A DNA stretch of 64,000 nt, from assembly GCF_016741855.1 (NCBI RefSeq), contig NZ_JAERRH010000003.1, positions 558,001 to 622,000 of the forward strand, given 5' to 3'. Source of the DNA: Streptomyces musisoli (GTDB lineage: Bacteria; Actinomycetota; Actinomycetes; Streptomycetales; Streptomycetaceae). A program made the position numbers and the translations under genes. Numbering within the stretch: position 1 is the stretch's first letter; each line of letters starts with the position of its first letter. Below are positions 35,905-45,500 of the stretch, one piece after another. Under the pieces are notes generated by a model. That model searched no databases and was not told the DNA's origin. It was given only the letters and a program-made list of their open reading frames with translations.

Positions 35905-37665
35905 ATGCCGACCTGCCCGAACGGACACCAGTCGGGTTCCGACGACTGGTGCGAGGTCTGCGGTCACCGCATGGCCGGTGCCGTACCTCCTCCCCCGCCG
36001 CCGCCCCCGGCCGGCGGCTACGGCTTCCCGCCGCCCGCAGGTCCGGGCGGCCCCGGCGGCCAGGCCGGCGGCGGCCGCCCGCGCGGGGGCGCCGAGCCCG
36101 AACCGGAGCTGTGCCCGCAGTGCCGTACGCCCCGCGAGGGCGGCGCGCCCTTCTGCGAGGAGTGCCGGTGGAACTTCCTCACCAACACGGCCACCTCGTA
36201 CACCCCGGCCGCCCCGCGCCCGCCGCAGCCGCGGTTCCAGCCGCCGAGCGCGACGTACGGCGGCGGTGACGCGTACGAGTACCAGGGCTCGCGGCCCTCG
36301 CAGGTGAACCGGCCCGCCGAGCCGATCCCGTCCTTCGGCAGCGAGCCGTCGGGGCCGACGCCGTTCGGCGGCGAGCGTGCCCCGTCCGGCCCGCCGACCT
36401 CCCCCGGCCCCTCGGGTCCGGCCCCGTTCGGCGCCGGCAACCAGCGCCCGCCGGGCCCCCCGCCGGGCTTCGGCCAGGGTCCGGGTCAGGGCTCTGGCCA
36501 GGGTCAGGGTCCGGGTGCGGCGCAGGGTCCGGGTCAGGGTCCGGGTGCCGGTGGTCCGTCCGGTCCGTCCGGCTTCGGCGGCGGTCCGGGGCAGGGTCAC
36601 GGTGCCGGCGCTCCCTCCGGCCCGTCCGGCTTCGGCGGCGGTCCGGGTCAGGGCCCCGGCGGCCCGTCCGGCTTCCCTGGCGGCCCGGGACAGGGCCCCG
36701 GTGGCCCGTCCGGCTTCGGTGACGGCCAGGGCCCGGGCGCCGGTGGTCCGGGTGCCGGTGGTCCGTCCGGCCCGTCCGGCTTCGGCGGCGGCCAGGGGCA
36801 GGGTCAGGGGCCCGGTGGCCCCTCCGGTTTCGGCGGCGGTCCCGGCCAGGGCCCTGGCGGTCCCGGTCAGGGGCCTGGCGGCCCCGGTGGCCCGTCCGCC
36901 TTCGGGGGTGCGCCCTCCGGTCCCGGTGGGCCCACTCCGCCCGGCCCCTCCGGCTTCGGCGACCCCTCACGTCCCGTACCGCCCCCGCCCGGCGGTCCCG
37001 GCGGTGCCCCGCAGGCGTTCCAGCAGTCCGGGGCGTCGACTCCGCCCGCGTTCCCGCAGGAGACCGGCCGGCCCCCGGGCGGCCCCTCCTTCGGCGGCGG
37101 TGACGACGACTGGGTGATCTCCCCGCCGACGTCCTCCGGCCCCGCCGGACCGGGCCAGGGCCAGGGGCCCGGCGGCCAGGGCGGCGGGTACGGCTACCCG
37201 CAGCCGGGCGCCACCCAGGCCCCGCAGGGACCGGGCGGCTTCCCGCAGGCGCCGCAGCGGACCACCTGGGTCGCGACCATCGGCCCGGACCGCGAGTACT
37301 TCATGGCGATGATGCAGCGCTCCGGCCCCGAGGCCGCGGGCCTGAACCTGCCCGCGTACTCGCCCGAGCAGCAGCGCGCGCTCACCGGCAACCAGCTGAC
37401 CATCGGCCGCCGCCGGCACTCGACGGGCGACACCCCCGACGTCGACCTGTCGGTGCCGCCGGAGGACCCGGGCGTCTCGCACCAGCACGCGGTGCTGGTG
37501 CAGCAGCCCGACGGCAGCTGGGCGGTCGTCGACCAGAACTCGACGAACGGCACCACGGTGAACATGTCGGAGGAGCCGATCCAGCCGTTCGTGCCGGTCC
37601 CGCTCCAGGACGGCGACCGGGTGCACGTGGGCGCTTGGACGACGATCACCGTCCGCCGGGGCTGA
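35905..37665 (+). CDS. FHA-domain protein with zinc ribbon and long Gly/Pro/Gln-rich linker
   Basis: A 586-residue protein, last gene of the PknG operon. The N-terminus carries one zinc ribbon (CPNGHQSGSDDWCEVCGH) and a second at about residue 68 (CPQCRTPREGGAPFCEECRW). Residues about 90-440 are low-complexity, dominated by GPGQGPGGPSGFGG-type repeats. The C-terminal FHA domain (about 480-580) binds phosphothreonine peptides. It keeps the core residues GRRRHS, VSHQHAVL and DQNSTNGT. An FHA reader encoded with a PknG-type kinase recalls GarA, the PknG target, but the architecture differs. Whether it is a kinase substrate is inference. Confidence 0.92.
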   Translation: MPTCPNGHQSGSDDWCEVCGHRMAGAVPPPPPPPPAGGYGFPPPAGPGGPGGQAGGGRPRGGAEPEPELCPQCRTPREGGAPFCEECRWNFLTNTATSYTPAAPRPPQPRFQPPSATYGGGDAYEYQGSRPSQVNRPAEPIPSFGSEPSGPTPFGGERAPSGPPTSPGPSGPAPFGAGNQRPPGPPPGFGQGPGQGSGQGQGPGAAQGPGQGPGAGGPSGPSGFGGGPGQGHGAGAPSGPSGFGGGPGQGPGGPSGFPGGPGQGPGGPSGFGDGQGPGAGGPGAGGPSGPSGFGGGQGQGQGPGGPSGFGGGPGQGPGGPGQGPGGPGGPSAFGGAPSGPGGPTPPGPSGFGDPSRPVPPPPGGPGGAPQAFQQSGASTPPAFPQETGRPPGGPSFGGGDDDWVISPPTSSGPAGPGQGQGPGGQGGGYGYPQPGATQAPQGPGGFPQAPQRTTWVATIGPDREYFMAMMQRSGPEAAGLNLPAYSPEQQRALTGNQLTIGRRRHSTGDTPDVDLSVPPEDPGVSHQHAVLVQQPDGSWAVVDQNSTNGTTVNMSEEPIQPFVPVPLQDGDRVHVGAWTTITVRRG

Positions 37666-37670
37666 TCGGA

Positions 37671-38648
37671 TCACGGCAGGGGCCAGGCGTACGGCCCCTG
37701 CGGGTCGTCGAGCCACGCCCAGGCGTGCTGCCCGGCGACCGTGATGCCGTACCGTCCGCGGTCCGGCTCCCCCTCGCGCTGCCACAGGGAGTACGCCTCC
37801 TGCGGATCGAGGGTGCCCCGGGTCAGCGCGAGCAGGAAGCGGAACCGCTCCTGCTCGCGGGCCCGGTCCGGCAGCCCGGCCGGACGGACGCCCTCGGGCT
37901 CCGCCCTGCGCTCGCCGCGCAGCGGAACGAAGAAGGCGGCCCGGGGCAGGAAGCGGCCCTCGGCGTGCTCCGCGTCCCGCACGGTCAGGGCGAGCAGGCC
38001 GGTGGCGAGCGGGGTGAGGACCTGCGCGCCGGGCCGGCACTGGGCGAGCCAGGCACGCGGCACGGTGTGCAGCTCGCAGGTGGCGATGATCCGGTCGAAG
38101 GGGGCGCGTTCGGGTACCCCGCGCGCTCCGTCGCCGGTGACCACGACCGGGTGGTGGCCGGCCGCCGCGAGGTGCAGCCGGGCCGACTCGGTGATCTCCG
38201 GTTCCAGGTCGACGGTGGTGACGAGGTCGTCGGCGCCGAGCCGGTGGGCGAGCAGGGCCGCGTTGTAGCCGGTGCCGGCGCCCACCTCCAGGACCCGGTT
38301 GCCGTCCTCGACCCGCAGGGCGACCAGCATCCGCGCCATCAGGGAGGGCTGGCTGCTGGAGGAGAGCAGTTCGCCGTCGCGCAGCCGGGTGGCCAGCGGT
38401 GCGTCCGCGTAGGCGCCGCGCAGCCAGCGTTCCCGGGCCGCCGGGTCGGGGCTCTCGCCCCAGCGGCGTTCGTAGCCGCGCGGTCCGGCGACGTAGTAGT
38501 ACGGCACGAACAGGTGCCGGGGCACCGCCGCGAACGCCTCCCGCCACACCAGGTCACCGTCCCAGGCCCCCTCGGCGTCGATCTCCCGCACCAGCGCGGC
38601 CCGCGCCGCGGCGGCGAGACCCTCGATCTCGGTGTCGTAGGCGCCCAT
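37671..38648 (-). CDS. SAM-dependent methyltransferase, protein-L-isoaspartate O-methyltransferase type
   Basis: A 325-residue protein. Its central part matches protein-L-isoaspartate methyltransferases: PRHLFVPYYY before the core, the SSSSQPSLMARMLVALR lead-in, the SAM-binding motif I VLEVGAGTGYNAALL, and PFDRIIATCEL (motif II). The C-terminal 100 residues are specific to the actinobacterial type and contain no further motif I recognise. The gene is convergent with the FHA gene, with only five bases between stop codons, and divergent from the haemoglobin gene. It may repair damaged proteins or modify a RiPP or other substrate; a housekeeping role is more likely because no RiPP precursor is nearby. 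Confidence 0.88.
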   Translation of the reverse strand: MGAYDTEIEGLAAAARAALVREIDAEGAWDGDLVWREAFAAVPRHLFVPYYYVAGPRGYERRWGESPDPAARERWLRGAYADAPLATRLRDGELLSSSSQPSLMARMLVALRVEDGNRVLEVGAGTGYNAALLAHRLGADDLVTTVDLEPEITESARLHLAAAGHHPVVVTGDGARGVPERAPFDRIIATCELHTVPRAWLAQCRPGAQVLTPLATGLLALTVRDAEHAEGRFLPRAAFFVPLRGERRAEPEGVRPAGLPDRAREQERFRFLLALTRGTLDPQEAYSLWQREGEPDRGRYGITVAGQHAWAWLDDPQGPYAWPLP

Positions 38649-38723
38649 ACGTCCACAGTAGGGGCGGCCGGGGCCGGTCCTAGGGCTTGAGTCCTGGGTC
38701 GTGCCGTCTGAGACGATGGACAG

Positions 38724-39128
38724 GTGAATGAGATTCGGCGCGGCACGCTTCAGGAGCAGACCTTCTACGAGCAGGTCGGCGGGGAGGAGACCTTCCGCCG
38801 GCTCGTCCACCGTTTCTACGAGGGAGTCGCCGAGGACCCGGCCCTCAGGGCGATGTACCCGGAGGAGGACCTGGGGCCGGCCGAGGAGCGGCTGGCCCTG
38901 TTCCTGATGCAGTACTGGGGCGGGCCCACCACCTACAGCGAGAACCGCGGCCACCCCCGGCTGCGCATGCGGCACGCCCCGTTCACCGTGGACCGGGCGG
39001 CGCACGACGCCTGGCTGCGGCACATGCGGGCGGCCGTGGACGAGCTGGGGCTGTCCGAGGAGCACGAGCGGACGCTGTGGAACTACCTGACGTACGCCGC
39101 CGCCTCGATGGTGAACACCCCGGACTGA
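38724..39128 (+). CDS. Truncated haemoglobin, group II (trHbO type)
   Basis: A 134-residue globin of the 2-on-2 fold. It has the family start [22 protein letters not shown], the Tyr in MQYWGGP near the heme edge, the proximal His in RMRHAPFTV, and the group II tryptophan in HDAWLRHM. Group II globins of actinomycetes bind oxygen and are linked to redox protection. Translation starts at GTG 38724. It is a single gene divergent from the methyltransferase. Confidence 0.94.
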   Translation: MNEIRRGTLQEQTFYEQVGGEETFRRLVHRFYEGVAEDPALRAMYPEEDLGPAEERLALFLMQYWGGPTTYSENRGHPRLRMRHAPFTVDRAAHDAWLRHMRAAVDELGLSEEHERTLWNYLTYAAASMVNTPD

Positions 39129-39163
39129 CGACCCGTCACTGAAGGTCGGATTCCGGTCACGCG

Positions 39164-39194
39164 TTGCCGTATTCCGATCACAATCCGGTATAGA
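39164..39194 (+). promoter_or_regulatory. Possible promoter of the ABC exporter operon
   Basis: TTGCCG and TATAGA with a 19-base spacer, in the only AT-richer part of the gap, 84 bases before the permease start. Confidence 0.4.
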
Positions 39195-39278
39195 CCGGCT
39201 GACAACCGCTTACCCCGCCCCCTGCCTCTCTGCCAGCATCGCCCGAAAGCCTGGAAGCGGCGGACACACGGGGGCCGG

Positions 39279-42200
39279 GTGACGGGGTTCGTCTTCTCAC
39301 GCGCGCGTGCGCACCGCCTGCTCCTGGGCGCCGCGCTGCTGACGGTCGTGCTGACCACCGCGGTGCTGGCGACGCTCACGGCGTACTCCGGCGCCATCGG
39401 CGACGCGGCGCTCCGCCATGTGCTCGCCGACCCGCGCAACGCCGCCGACACCGCGCTGATCGTCAAGGCGGACGTGCCCCCGGCCGAGCGGGCCGCCGCC
39501 GACGCCGCCGTCCGCGCGGGCGCCCGGAAGACCTTCGGCGGCCTGCCGGTGACCGTGCGTACCCTGCGCCGCTCGGGACCGTACGCCCTGCCCCGCTCCC
39601 TCCAGCCGGCCGTGAACAGGTCGGGCGACCCGGACCTGACGTACTTCGCGGCACTGGACCGCGGCCGGCTGCGGCTGACCGCCGGCCGTTTCCCGCGCCG
39701 TACCGCCGACGGCATCGAGGTGGCCCTCCCGCAGACCGCCGCCCGCGCGCTGCGGCTGCGGCCCGGCGACCGGCTCACCCTGGCGAACCGGCTCCACGGC
39801 CCCGCGGCCCGCGTCCGGGTCGTCGGCGTGTACCGCCCCGCCTCGGTCACGGAACCGTACTGGCGGCTGGACGACCTGCTCGGCCGCGGGGTGAAGAAGT
39901 CCGGCTTCACCACGTACGGCCCGCTCCTCGCCGACCCCGCCGTCCTCACCGGCGGCCGGACCAGCGCCGGGGCGACGGGCTGGCTGGCGTCGGCGGACTT
40001 CGCCTCGGTGCCGACGGGACGCATCGGAGAACTGCGCACGGCGGCCCGGGAGGGCAGCACGGCCCTGCGCAAGCCGACCGCGCTGAGCGGTACGACGGTG
40101 TCGCAGACCGCGCTGCCGGACGTGCTGGACCGGGTGGACCGTTCCCTGCTCGTGGCCCGCTCCACCCTGCTGATCGTCGCCCTCCTGCTCGTCCTGCTCG
40201 CCGGGTACGCGCTGCTGCTGGTGGCCCGGCTGCTCAGCACCGAACGCGCCGACGAGACCCGGCTGCTCAGAGCCCGCGGTGCCGCCCGCACCCGGATCGC
40301 CGCGCTCGCCGCGGCCGAGGCCCTGCTGCTCGCGCTGCCCGCCGCGGCGTGCGCACCGCTGCTCGCCGGCCCGCTCACCGCCCTGCTGGCCGGGCACGGT
40401 CCGCTCGCCCGGCTCGGCCTGCGCCTGGACCTCCCCGCGGCCGGCCGGCCCGTCGTCTGGCTGGCGGCGGTCGCGGTGGCCCTGGGCTGCGCGCTGGCGG
40501 TGACCGTACCGGCGCTGACGGGCACCGGGCCGGAGGCACGGTCCCGGCCACGGCGGCCCGGTCCCCCGTGCGCCCGGTCACTGCCCTTCGTCCGCCGTGG
40601 GAAGACGGCCCGGCCGGCCGGTTCCCGGGCCGTCCCGGCCCCGCTGCGGGCCGGCGCCGACCTCGGGCTGCTCGCGATCGCCGGGGTGGCCTACCAGCAG
40701 CTGGGCCGGCAGGGTTCCGGCGCCGTGGCCGCCGACCGGACGGGCACGCTCGGCATCGATCCGCTGCTGGTGGCCGCGCCCGCGCTGGCCCTGCTCGCCG
40801 GGACCGTGCTCACCCTGCGGCTGCTGCCGCCCGTGGCACGGTTCGCCGAGCGGTGGGCGGCCGGCGGGCGCGGGCTGCCGGTGGCCCTGGCCGGCTGGCA
40901 GTTCAGCCGGCGCACCGCGCGCGCGGCCGGACCGGTGCTGCTGCTGGTCCTCGCCGTCGCGCTCGGCATGCTCGCGATCGGGCAGGCCGCCTCCTGGGAC
41001 CGCTCGCAGGACGACCAGGCCGACTTCCGGGCCGGGGCGGACGTGCGGGTACTGGCAGCCGGTGAGGACGAGTTCGGCCGCACGGACCTGTACGCCGGTC
41101 TGCCGCACGTCCGTACCGCCGCCCCGGCCGTGCGCGGGGCCCAGCCGCTGTCCGGCGACCGGACGGCGACCGTACTGGCCCTGGACACCGCGCACGCCGC
41201 GGACACCGTCCTCATGCGCCCCGACCTCGCGGACGAACCCGTACGGCCGCTGCTGGCCCGGCTCGCGCCGCGGGGCGCCCCGGCCGGGGCCCGGGTGCCG
41301 GCCGGCACCGCCCGGCTGCGGCTGACCGCGCGGCTGCACAGCTCGACCGGGCCGGGCACCACGACCACGGTGACGGTGACCCTGGCGGACCGGTACGGGG
41401 TGCCGTACCAGCTGCCCGCCGGGCAGCTCTCCGCCGACGGGCGCCCGCACACCCTGACCCTCGCCCTCGGCGCCTCCGCCGGCCCGGCGACCCTGACCGG
41501 GCTGCGCCTGGACCTGACCCAGCCCACCGATCGCGCCGAACAACACCGCTTGACCCTCAAGGAGTTGACGGCGACCGGGGCGGACGGGACGGAACACCGG
41601 CTCACGCTGCCCGCCCGGTGGACCACCTCCGCCGAGGCCGGCGGCGCCGCCGTGCCGAGCGCCGCCACCAGCCCCACCCGGCCGAAGGTCACCGGCACCC
41701 GCCCGCTGACCTTCGCCTACAGCACGGGCTACCTCCCCTACGCCGGCATCTGGACGGTCGCCTCCGTCACGCTCCGGCTCCAGGTGACCCGGGCCGCGCC
41801 CCCCGAGGTACCGGCCGTCGCGACCGACCGCTATCTGGCCGCGGCCGGCGCCCGCCCCGGGCAGCGGGTCGGCCTCACCGTCGGCGACCGGACGGTGCAG
41901 GTCCGGATCGTCCGGGCGGTACGGGCCCTGCCCGCCACCGCCGACCCCGCCGCCACCGGCGCCCACGACGGCGGGGCCGTCCTGCTCGACCTGCACACCC
42001 TGAACCAGGTGCTCCAGGCCCGGTACGGCGAGAGCGCGGTCCCCAACGAGTGGTGGCTCGGCACCACCCCCGGCGACGCCGCCCGGGTGGCCGCCGCGCT
42101 GCGGGCGCTGCCGGACGTCGGCCCGGGCCAGGTCGTGGTGCGCGACGAGATCGCCGCCGAGCTGCGCGACGACCCGTTCGGCGCCGGCCCCACCGCCGCG

Positions 42201-42608
42201 TTCACCGCGGCGGCCGTGGTGGCGGCGGCGCTCGCCGCGGTCGGCTTCACCGTCGGTGCCGCCGGCGCGCAGCGGGCCCGCGGCGGCGAGTTCGCCGTGC
42301 TGCGCGCGCTCGGCGTGCCGCGCCGCCAGCTGGCCCGGACGGTCGCCGCCGAGCAGGCGGTCCTGGTGGGCCTGGCGCTCGCGGTGGGCCTGGGGCTGGG
42401 CACCGTACTGGCCCGTGCCGTCCTGCCGTTGATCGTCCTGACCGGCGAGGCGACCCGGCCGGTGCCCGATCTGCTGGTCCTGCTGCCGCCCGGCCGGGTG
42501 GGGGTGCTGCTCGCCGCCGTCGCCGTGGTGCCGCTGGCGGTGGCGGCGATGCCGGCCGTGCGCCGGGCGGATCCGGCGCGGGCGCTGCGCGCCCGGGGAG
42601 GTGAGTGA
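39279..42608 (+). CDS. Large FtsX/MacB-type ABC permease
   Basis: A 1109-residue membrane protein. The first helix is near the N-terminus (LLLGAALLTVVLTTAVLATLT), a large extracytoplasmic domain follows at about 35-280, and helix groups occur at 285-420, 450-580 and 960-1100. The last group is the FtsX domain with its QRARGGEFAVLRALGVPRRQLARTVAAEQ coupling segment. This is the two-domain FtsX permease typical of actinomycete MacB-like exporters. The second extracytoplasmic domain spans about 580-940. The GTG at 39279 is the first start consistent with the N-terminal helix. It overlaps or nearly touches the next permease gene. Confidence 0.9.
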   Translation: MTGFVFSRARAHRLLLGAALLTVVLTTAVLATLTAYSGAIGDAALRHVLADPRNAADTALIVKADVPPAERAAADAAVRAGARKTFGGLPVTVRTLRRSGPYALPRSLQPAVNRSGDPDLTYFAALDRGRLRLTAGRFPRRTADGIEVALPQTAARALRLRPGDRLTLANRLHGPAARVRVVGVYRPASVTEPYWRLDDLLGRGVKKSGFTTYGPLLADPAVLTGGRTSAGATGWLASADFASVPTGRIGELRTAAREGSTALRKPTALSGTTVSQTALPDVLDRVDRSLLVARSTLLIVALLLVLLAGYALLLVARLLSTERADETRLLRARGAARTRIAALAAAEALLLALPAAACAPLLAGPLTALLAGHGPLARLGLRLDLPAAGRPVVWLAAVAVALGCALAVTVPALTGTGPEARSRPRRPGPPCARSLPFVRRGKTARPAGSRAVPAPLRAGADLGLLAIAGVAYQQLGRQGSGAVAADRTGTLGIDPLLVAAPALALLAGTVLTLRLLPPVARFAERWAAGGRGLPVALAGWQFSRRTARAAGPVLLLVLAVALGMLAIGQAASWDRSQDDQADFRAGADVRVLAAGEDEFGRTDLYAGLPHVRTAAPAVRGAQPLSGDRTATVLALDTAHAADTVLMRPDLADEPVRPLLARLAPRGAPAGARVPAGTARLRLTARLHSSTGPGTTTTVTVTLADRYGVPYQLPAGQLSADGRPHTLTLALGASAGPATLTGLRLDLTQPTDRAEQHRLTLKELTATGADGTEHRLTLPARWTTSAEAGGAAVPSAATSPTRPKVTGTRPLTFAYSTGYLPYAGIWTVASVTLRLQVTRAAPPEVPAVATDRYLAAAGARPGQRVGLTVGDRTVQVRIVRAVRALPATADPAATGAHDGGAVLLDLHTLNQVLQARYGESAVPNEWWLGTTPGDAARVAAALRALPDVGPGQVVVRDEIAAELRDDPFGAGPTAAFTAAAVVAAALAAVGFTVGAAGAQRARGGEFAVLRALGVPRRQLARTVAAEQAVLVGLALAVGLGLGTVLARAVLPLIVLTGEATRPVPDLLVLLPPGRVGVLLAAVAVVPLAVAAMPAVRRADPARALRARGGE

Positions 42609-42609
42609 G

Positions 42610-45381
42610 ATGGGCCGTCCGGCGCCGCGCACGCCCGCCGTCCGGGTGCCGCCCCTGGCCGCCCCGTGGGTGCGGACCCGGCTGCGGGCCGCGCCCGGTG
42701 CCGCCGCCGCGCTCGCGCTGCTGGTCGCCCTGACCGCGTGCCTCGCCGGCGCCTTCCCGCGGGCGGTGGACCGGTACGAGGACGCGGGCCTCCACCGGGC
42801 GCTGCGGCAGGCCCGCCCGGAGCACACCACCGTACGGGTGTCCGTGCCCCAGCCCGATCCCGGTCTTCCGGCCGGACAGCGGGCGCGGGCGCTGCGCCCC
42901 GAAGTGCTGGAGCGGCAGTTCCGCAAGGTGCTCGGCACGGTGGACAGCCCGCTGGCCGTCGACCGCGCCCAGTCCGCGTACGGCGTCGCCGGCACCGTCA
43001 GCCCGGCGGTGCCCGACCCGTGGCTGCCGCGGCCCACCGGGCTGCCCGCCCGTGTCTCGCTGGCCGCGCAGAGCGGTCTCGCCCGTCACGCGCACGTCCG
43101 CACCGGGCGGCTGCCGCGCGCCGCGCACCCGGTCGACGGGACGACGCCCGAGGTGGAGGCCGCCGTGACCGCCGCCACCGCCAAGGGCCTGCACATCAGG
43201 GTGGGTTCGGTCATCCATGTGCCGGCGCCCGGCCGTCCCCCGCTCGCCGTCCGGATCACCGGCATCATCGTCCCCCACGACCCCGACGGCGCCTACTGGT
43301 CCACCGTCCCGCTGCTGCGCACCCCCACCCTGGTGACCCTGCCGACGCCCGGCCCGGACCCGGACAAGTACTGGCTCGGTGCGCTGCTGCTCGCCCCCGA
43401 GGCGGCCCCCGCCCTCCTCGGCACCGGCACCAATCCGGCCCGCTACTGGCACCTCGCGCCCGATCTGCGCGCACTGCACGCCCACGACCTGGACCTGCTG
43501 AAGCCGGCCGTCGCCGCCCTGGAGTCCGGTCCCGCGCTGCAACGCGCCCGCGCCGTCACCGACTACGGCGCCGACATCGGCACCGACCTGGACGACACCC
43601 TCGCCTCCTTCTCCCGGCTGCGCTCCGGCATCTCCCCGCTGGTCTCCGTCGCCGCCGCGGGCGCCGCGACGGTCGTCGCCGTCGTCCTGCTGATGGCGGG
43701 CGGCCTGGCCGCGGACCGGCGCCGCGCCGAACTCGCCCTGCTGCGCGCCCGCGGCGCCTCCCTGTCCGGGCTCGCCGGGCGGCTGCTGGCCGAGACCGCC
43801 GTGGCCGCCCTACCGGCGGGCGCGCTCGGCCTGGCCGTGGCCCTGCTCGCGGTCCCCGCCGGACGGACGGGGCCCGCCGTCGCCGCCGCCCTGGCCACCA
43901 CCCTCACCGCCTGCGCGGCCCTCCCCCTGCGCGCCGCCCTCGCCCACCGCACGGTACGGCTGACGGCCCCGCGCGAGGACGTCACCTCGCTGCGGCCGTC
44001 CCGCCGCCGCACGGTCGCCGAACTGACCCTGCTGGTACTGGCCGTCGGGGCGGTGGCCACCCTGCGCCGGCGCGGCACGACCGGCGACCAGCTGGTGGCG
44101 GTGGCACCGGTCCTGGTCGGCGTCATCGCCGCGCTGCTGCTGCTCCGCCTCCATCCGCTGCTGCTGCTCCGCCTCCATCCGCTGCTGCTGCGCCGGCTGT
44201 CCGGCCCGACCGGGCGCCTGCGGGGCGCGATCGGCCACCTCTCTCTGGCCCGCGCCGGCCGCACCCAGGCATCCGCGGTGCTCCCGCTCCTCGCCCTGCT
44301 GACCGCCCTGACCACGGCGGCCTTCGGCGGCTCGGTGCTGGCGGGTGTGGCCGAGGCCCGCGACCGGGCGGCGCTGCTCACCGTCGGCGCCGACGCCCGC
44401 GCGGACTCCGGCGCGCCCCTGCCGGCGGACGCCCCCGCCCGCGTCCGAGCGGTCCCGGGGGTCCGTGCGGCGACCGCGGTGAGCATCTCCTACCAGGCCA
44501 AGCCGGCGGACGGCCAGGACTCGGTACCCCTGGTGGGTGTGGACCCGCGCGCCTACGGAGAGCTGGCCGACCGCACCGGTGCCGGCACTTTCCCGGCCGG
44601 CCGTCCGACGGGCCGCTCCGGCACGCTGGCCGCCGTCGCCTCGCCCTCCGTCGCCTCCGCGTACGGCACCCGGCGCCCCTTCCCGGTCCGGCTGGAGGAC
44701 GGCAGCACGGTCACCGTGCGGATCGTCTTGGTCCGCGACCGCACCCCGGCCGTAACGGGCCCCGACTTCCTGGTGGTGGACCGGGCGGGCCTCGGCGCCG
44801 TGGCGGGCCGTCCCACGGCGCTGCTGGTGACCGGCGCCCACCTGGACGCGGGTGCGCTGCGCCGTGCCGTCGGAGGCGCGGCCGCCGTCCGGACCCGGGC
44901 CGACGAACGCGCCCGGTACGCCGACTCGCCCCTCCAGACCGGTGCCGAGCACGTCTACACGGCGGCGGTCACCGCGGGCGCCGGCTTCGCGGTCCTCGCC
45001 CTGCTCCTCGCGCTGCTCCGGGCGGCACCCGAACGGGCGGCGCTCCTCGCGCGCCTGCGCACGATGGGCCTCACCCGCGCGGAGGGCCGCCGCCTGCTGA
45101 TCCTGGAATCCCTCCCGCAGGCGCTGCTGGCGGCCCTCGGCGGCGCCGTGACCGGCTGGGCCGCGATCCGCCTGCTCGCCCCCGGCGTCGACCTGACGAC
45201 GATCGCGCTGCCGTCCGCCACGGCACCGACGGTCGCAGCGGAGCTGCACCCCGACACCTGGTCCCTCACCGTCCCGGCACTCCTGGTCCTGACCGTCTCG
45301 ACGGGCATCGCGGCCCTCCAGGCATGGTGGTCCGGCAGACGCGGCTCGGTGACGGAACTCCGCGCGGGAGACAGCCGATGA
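42610..45381 (+). CDS. Large FtsX/MacB-type ABC permease, partner of the preceding one
   Basis: A 923-residue permease with the same plan: N-terminal helix (AAALALLVALTACLAGAF), large extracytoplasmic domain, central helices with an FtsX coupling segment (AELALLRARGASLSGLAGRLLAETAV), second extracytoplasmic domain and C-terminal FtsX helices (ALLARLRTMGLTRAEGRRL). The ATG at 42610 is chosen because GGGGAGG lies 7 bases upstream; GTG 42601 in frame is an alternative. A 24-bp exact tandem duplication (44134-44181, encoding LLLLRLHP twice) lies in a membrane helix. The ATPase gene follows after a 201-base gap containing an interspersed repeat. Confidence 0.9.
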   Translation: MGRPAPRTPAVRVPPLAAPWVRTRLRAAPGAAAALALLVALTACLAGAFPRAVDRYEDAGLHRALRQARPEHTTVRVSVPQPDPGLPAGQRARALRPEVLERQFRKVLGTVDSPLAVDRAQSAYGVAGTVSPAVPDPWLPRPTGLPARVSLAAQSGLARHAHVRTGRLPRAAHPVDGTTPEVEAAVTAATAKGLHIRVGSVIHVPAPGRPPLAVRITGIIVPHDPDGAYWSTVPLLRTPTLVTLPTPGPDPDKYWLGALLLAPEAAPALLGTGTNPARYWHLAPDLRALHAHDLDLLKPAVAALESGPALQRARAVTDYGADIGTDLDDTLASFSRLRSGISPLVSVAAAGAATVVAVVLLMAGGLAADRRRAELALLRARGASLSGLAGRLLAETAVAALPAGALGLAVALLAVPAGRTGPAVAAALATTLTACAALPLRAALAHRTVRLTAPREDVTSLRPSRRRTVAELTLLVLAVGAVATLRRRGTTGDQLVAVAPVLVGVIAALLLLRLHPLLLLRLHPLLLRRLSGPTGRLRGAIGHLSLARAGRTQASAVLPLLALLTALTTAAFGGSVLAGVAEARDRAALLTVGADARADSGAPLPADAPARVRAVPGVRAATAVSISYQAKPADGQDSVPLVGVDPRAYGELADRTGAGTFPAGRPTGRSGTLAAVASPSVASAYGTRRPFPVRLEDGSTVTVRIVLVRDRTPAVTGPDFLVVDRAGLGAVAGRPTALLVTGAHLDAGALRRAVGGAAAVRTRADERARYADSPLQTGAEHVYTAAVTAGAGFAVLALLLALLRAAPERAALLARLRTMGLTRAEGRRLLILESLPQALLAALGGAVTGWAAIRLLAPGVDLTTIALPSATAPTVAAELHPDTWSLTVPALLVLTVSTGIAALQAWWSGRRGSVTELRAGDSR

Positions 45382-45419
45382 CCCACCCCGACAACGCCCC
45401 CGAACAGCAGCCGACGGTC

Positions 45420-45500
45420 TCACGTAGCTGCGGGCAGTCGTGCCGCTGGGGCGGCACGGGTGGGCGCAGCGGCACCCTGCCCGCGCCGGCAAGCGACCCC
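45420..45500. repeat. Probable interspersed Streptomyces intergenic repeat
   Basis: The stretch beginning tagctgcgggcagtcgtgcc and containing an 8-bp inverted repeat (gtgccgct at 45440, agcggcac at 45468) resembles a short repeat that I remember as occurring between many Streptomyces genes. Only one copy lies in this window. The boundaries are approximate. It is followed by a run of cacccggc-type repeats up to the ATPase ribosome site. Confidence 0.45.

Noticed and set aside
37671..38648. RiPP-modifying O-methyltransferase
   Set aside because: The fold matches isoaspartate methyltransferases that also occur in lanthipeptide clusters, but no precursor peptide, cyclase or protease is nearby.
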